In this document: positions 4,993 to 5,097 of the stretch, piece after piece | Layout: every line of letters starts with the position of its first letter | Numbering within the stretch: the stretch's first letter is position 1 | Assembly (NCBI GenBank): GCA_013180565.1 | Contig: QBUN01000244.1 | Coordinates: 1-5,097 of the forward strand | From: Candidatus Methanophaga sp. GoMg3.2 | Lineage (GTDB): Archaea; Halobacteriota; Syntropharchaeia; Alkanophagales; Methanospirareceae | DNA length: 5,097 bases | Direction of reading: 5' to 3' | Made by a program: the position numbers and the translations under genes | Notes under the pieces: generated by a model | Told to the model about the DNA's origin: nothing | The model's input: the letters and a program-made list of their open reading frames with translations, nothing else | Database searches by the model: none

Positions 4993-5066
4993 CGGGCCAG
5001 GAGGGATTTGAACCCCCGACGGACAGGTTAAGAGCCTGCTGCTCTACCTTTCTGAGCTACTGGCCC
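4993..5066 (-). tRNA. tRNA-Lys (anticodon CUU)
   Basis: A complete 74-nt tRNA folds by hand. The acceptor GGGCCAG/CTGGCCC pairs perfectly over seven positions, the D arm is GCTC/GAGC, and the anticodon stem is GCAGG/CCTGT with one G-U pair. The loop CTCTTAA gives anticodon CUU, which reads AAG lysine codons. A five-base variable loop is followed by the T stem GGGGG/CCCTC and loop TTCAAAT. The discriminator is G73, usual for archaeal tRNA-Lys, and CCA is not encoded, so it must be added enzymatically. No intron is present. The 31 bp upstream inside the window do not show a convincing TATA box, so its promoter may lie at or beyond the window edge. Confidence 0.96.
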
Positions 5067-5097
5067 ATCTCTTAACTTTACGTACAAGGTTACTTAA

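Noticed and set aside
4993..5066. tRNA gene as an integration site for a mobile element
   Set aside because: No integrase, no duplicate of the tRNA 3' end, and no foreign-looking genes are present in the downstream sequence of the window.

Overview
The window looks like a stretch of an archaeal genome, most likely a euryarchaeote. The evidence is a tRNA-Lys with a G discriminator and no encoded CCA, a DUF131-type (TIGR00304) small membrane protein, AT-rich TATA-like boxes about 26 nt before start codons that lack Shine-Dalgarno sites, and one clear GGGTGAT ribosome site before ilvC. A methanogen or ANME-type (Methanophagales-like) archaeon would fit the moderate GC content and the gene styles, but that placement is an impression and not a result. 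Every gene I can support lies on the minus strand, so the window is best read from its right end to its left.

Right end (about 5066 to 3545): a complete tRNA-Lys(CUU) is followed only 23 nt later by a 474-residue FAD-dependent oxidoreductase of the COG2509 type. The two are close enough that they may share one primary transcript. Middle (about 3544 to 2656): two small membrane-protein genes stand alone in AT-rich DNA. One is a DUF131 protein of unknown function and the other a SemiSWEET/MtN3-like half-transporter. Both look leaderless. The spacers on either side of the DUF131 gene carry inverted pairs of a repeat built on a roughly 10-nt unit (CACAGATTAA and variants). One arm supplies the last three codons and the stop of the FAD gene, and another covers the upstream GTG that would otherwise extend the SemiSWEET frame.

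Left half (about 2655 to 1): the branched-chain amino acid operon ilvB-ilvN-ilvC. It encodes the acetolactate synthase large and small subunits, overlapping by 16 nt, and then the first 42 codons of ketol-acid reductoisomerase, which runs off the window. Together these carry out the first two shared steps of valine, leucine and isoleucine synthesis. The 264-bp spacer before ilvB contains a TATA-like box, a weak ribosome site, and a short open frame whose start (MLNIVVVLPP...) is rich in Ile/Val/Leu codons and runs into a potential hairpin. This is the most curious unexplained signal in the window, although chance is a serious alternative.

Most of the window is ordinary archaeal core metabolism. 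The points worth a second look are the ilvB upstream region, the repeat pairs, and the tRNA/oxidoreductase arrangement.
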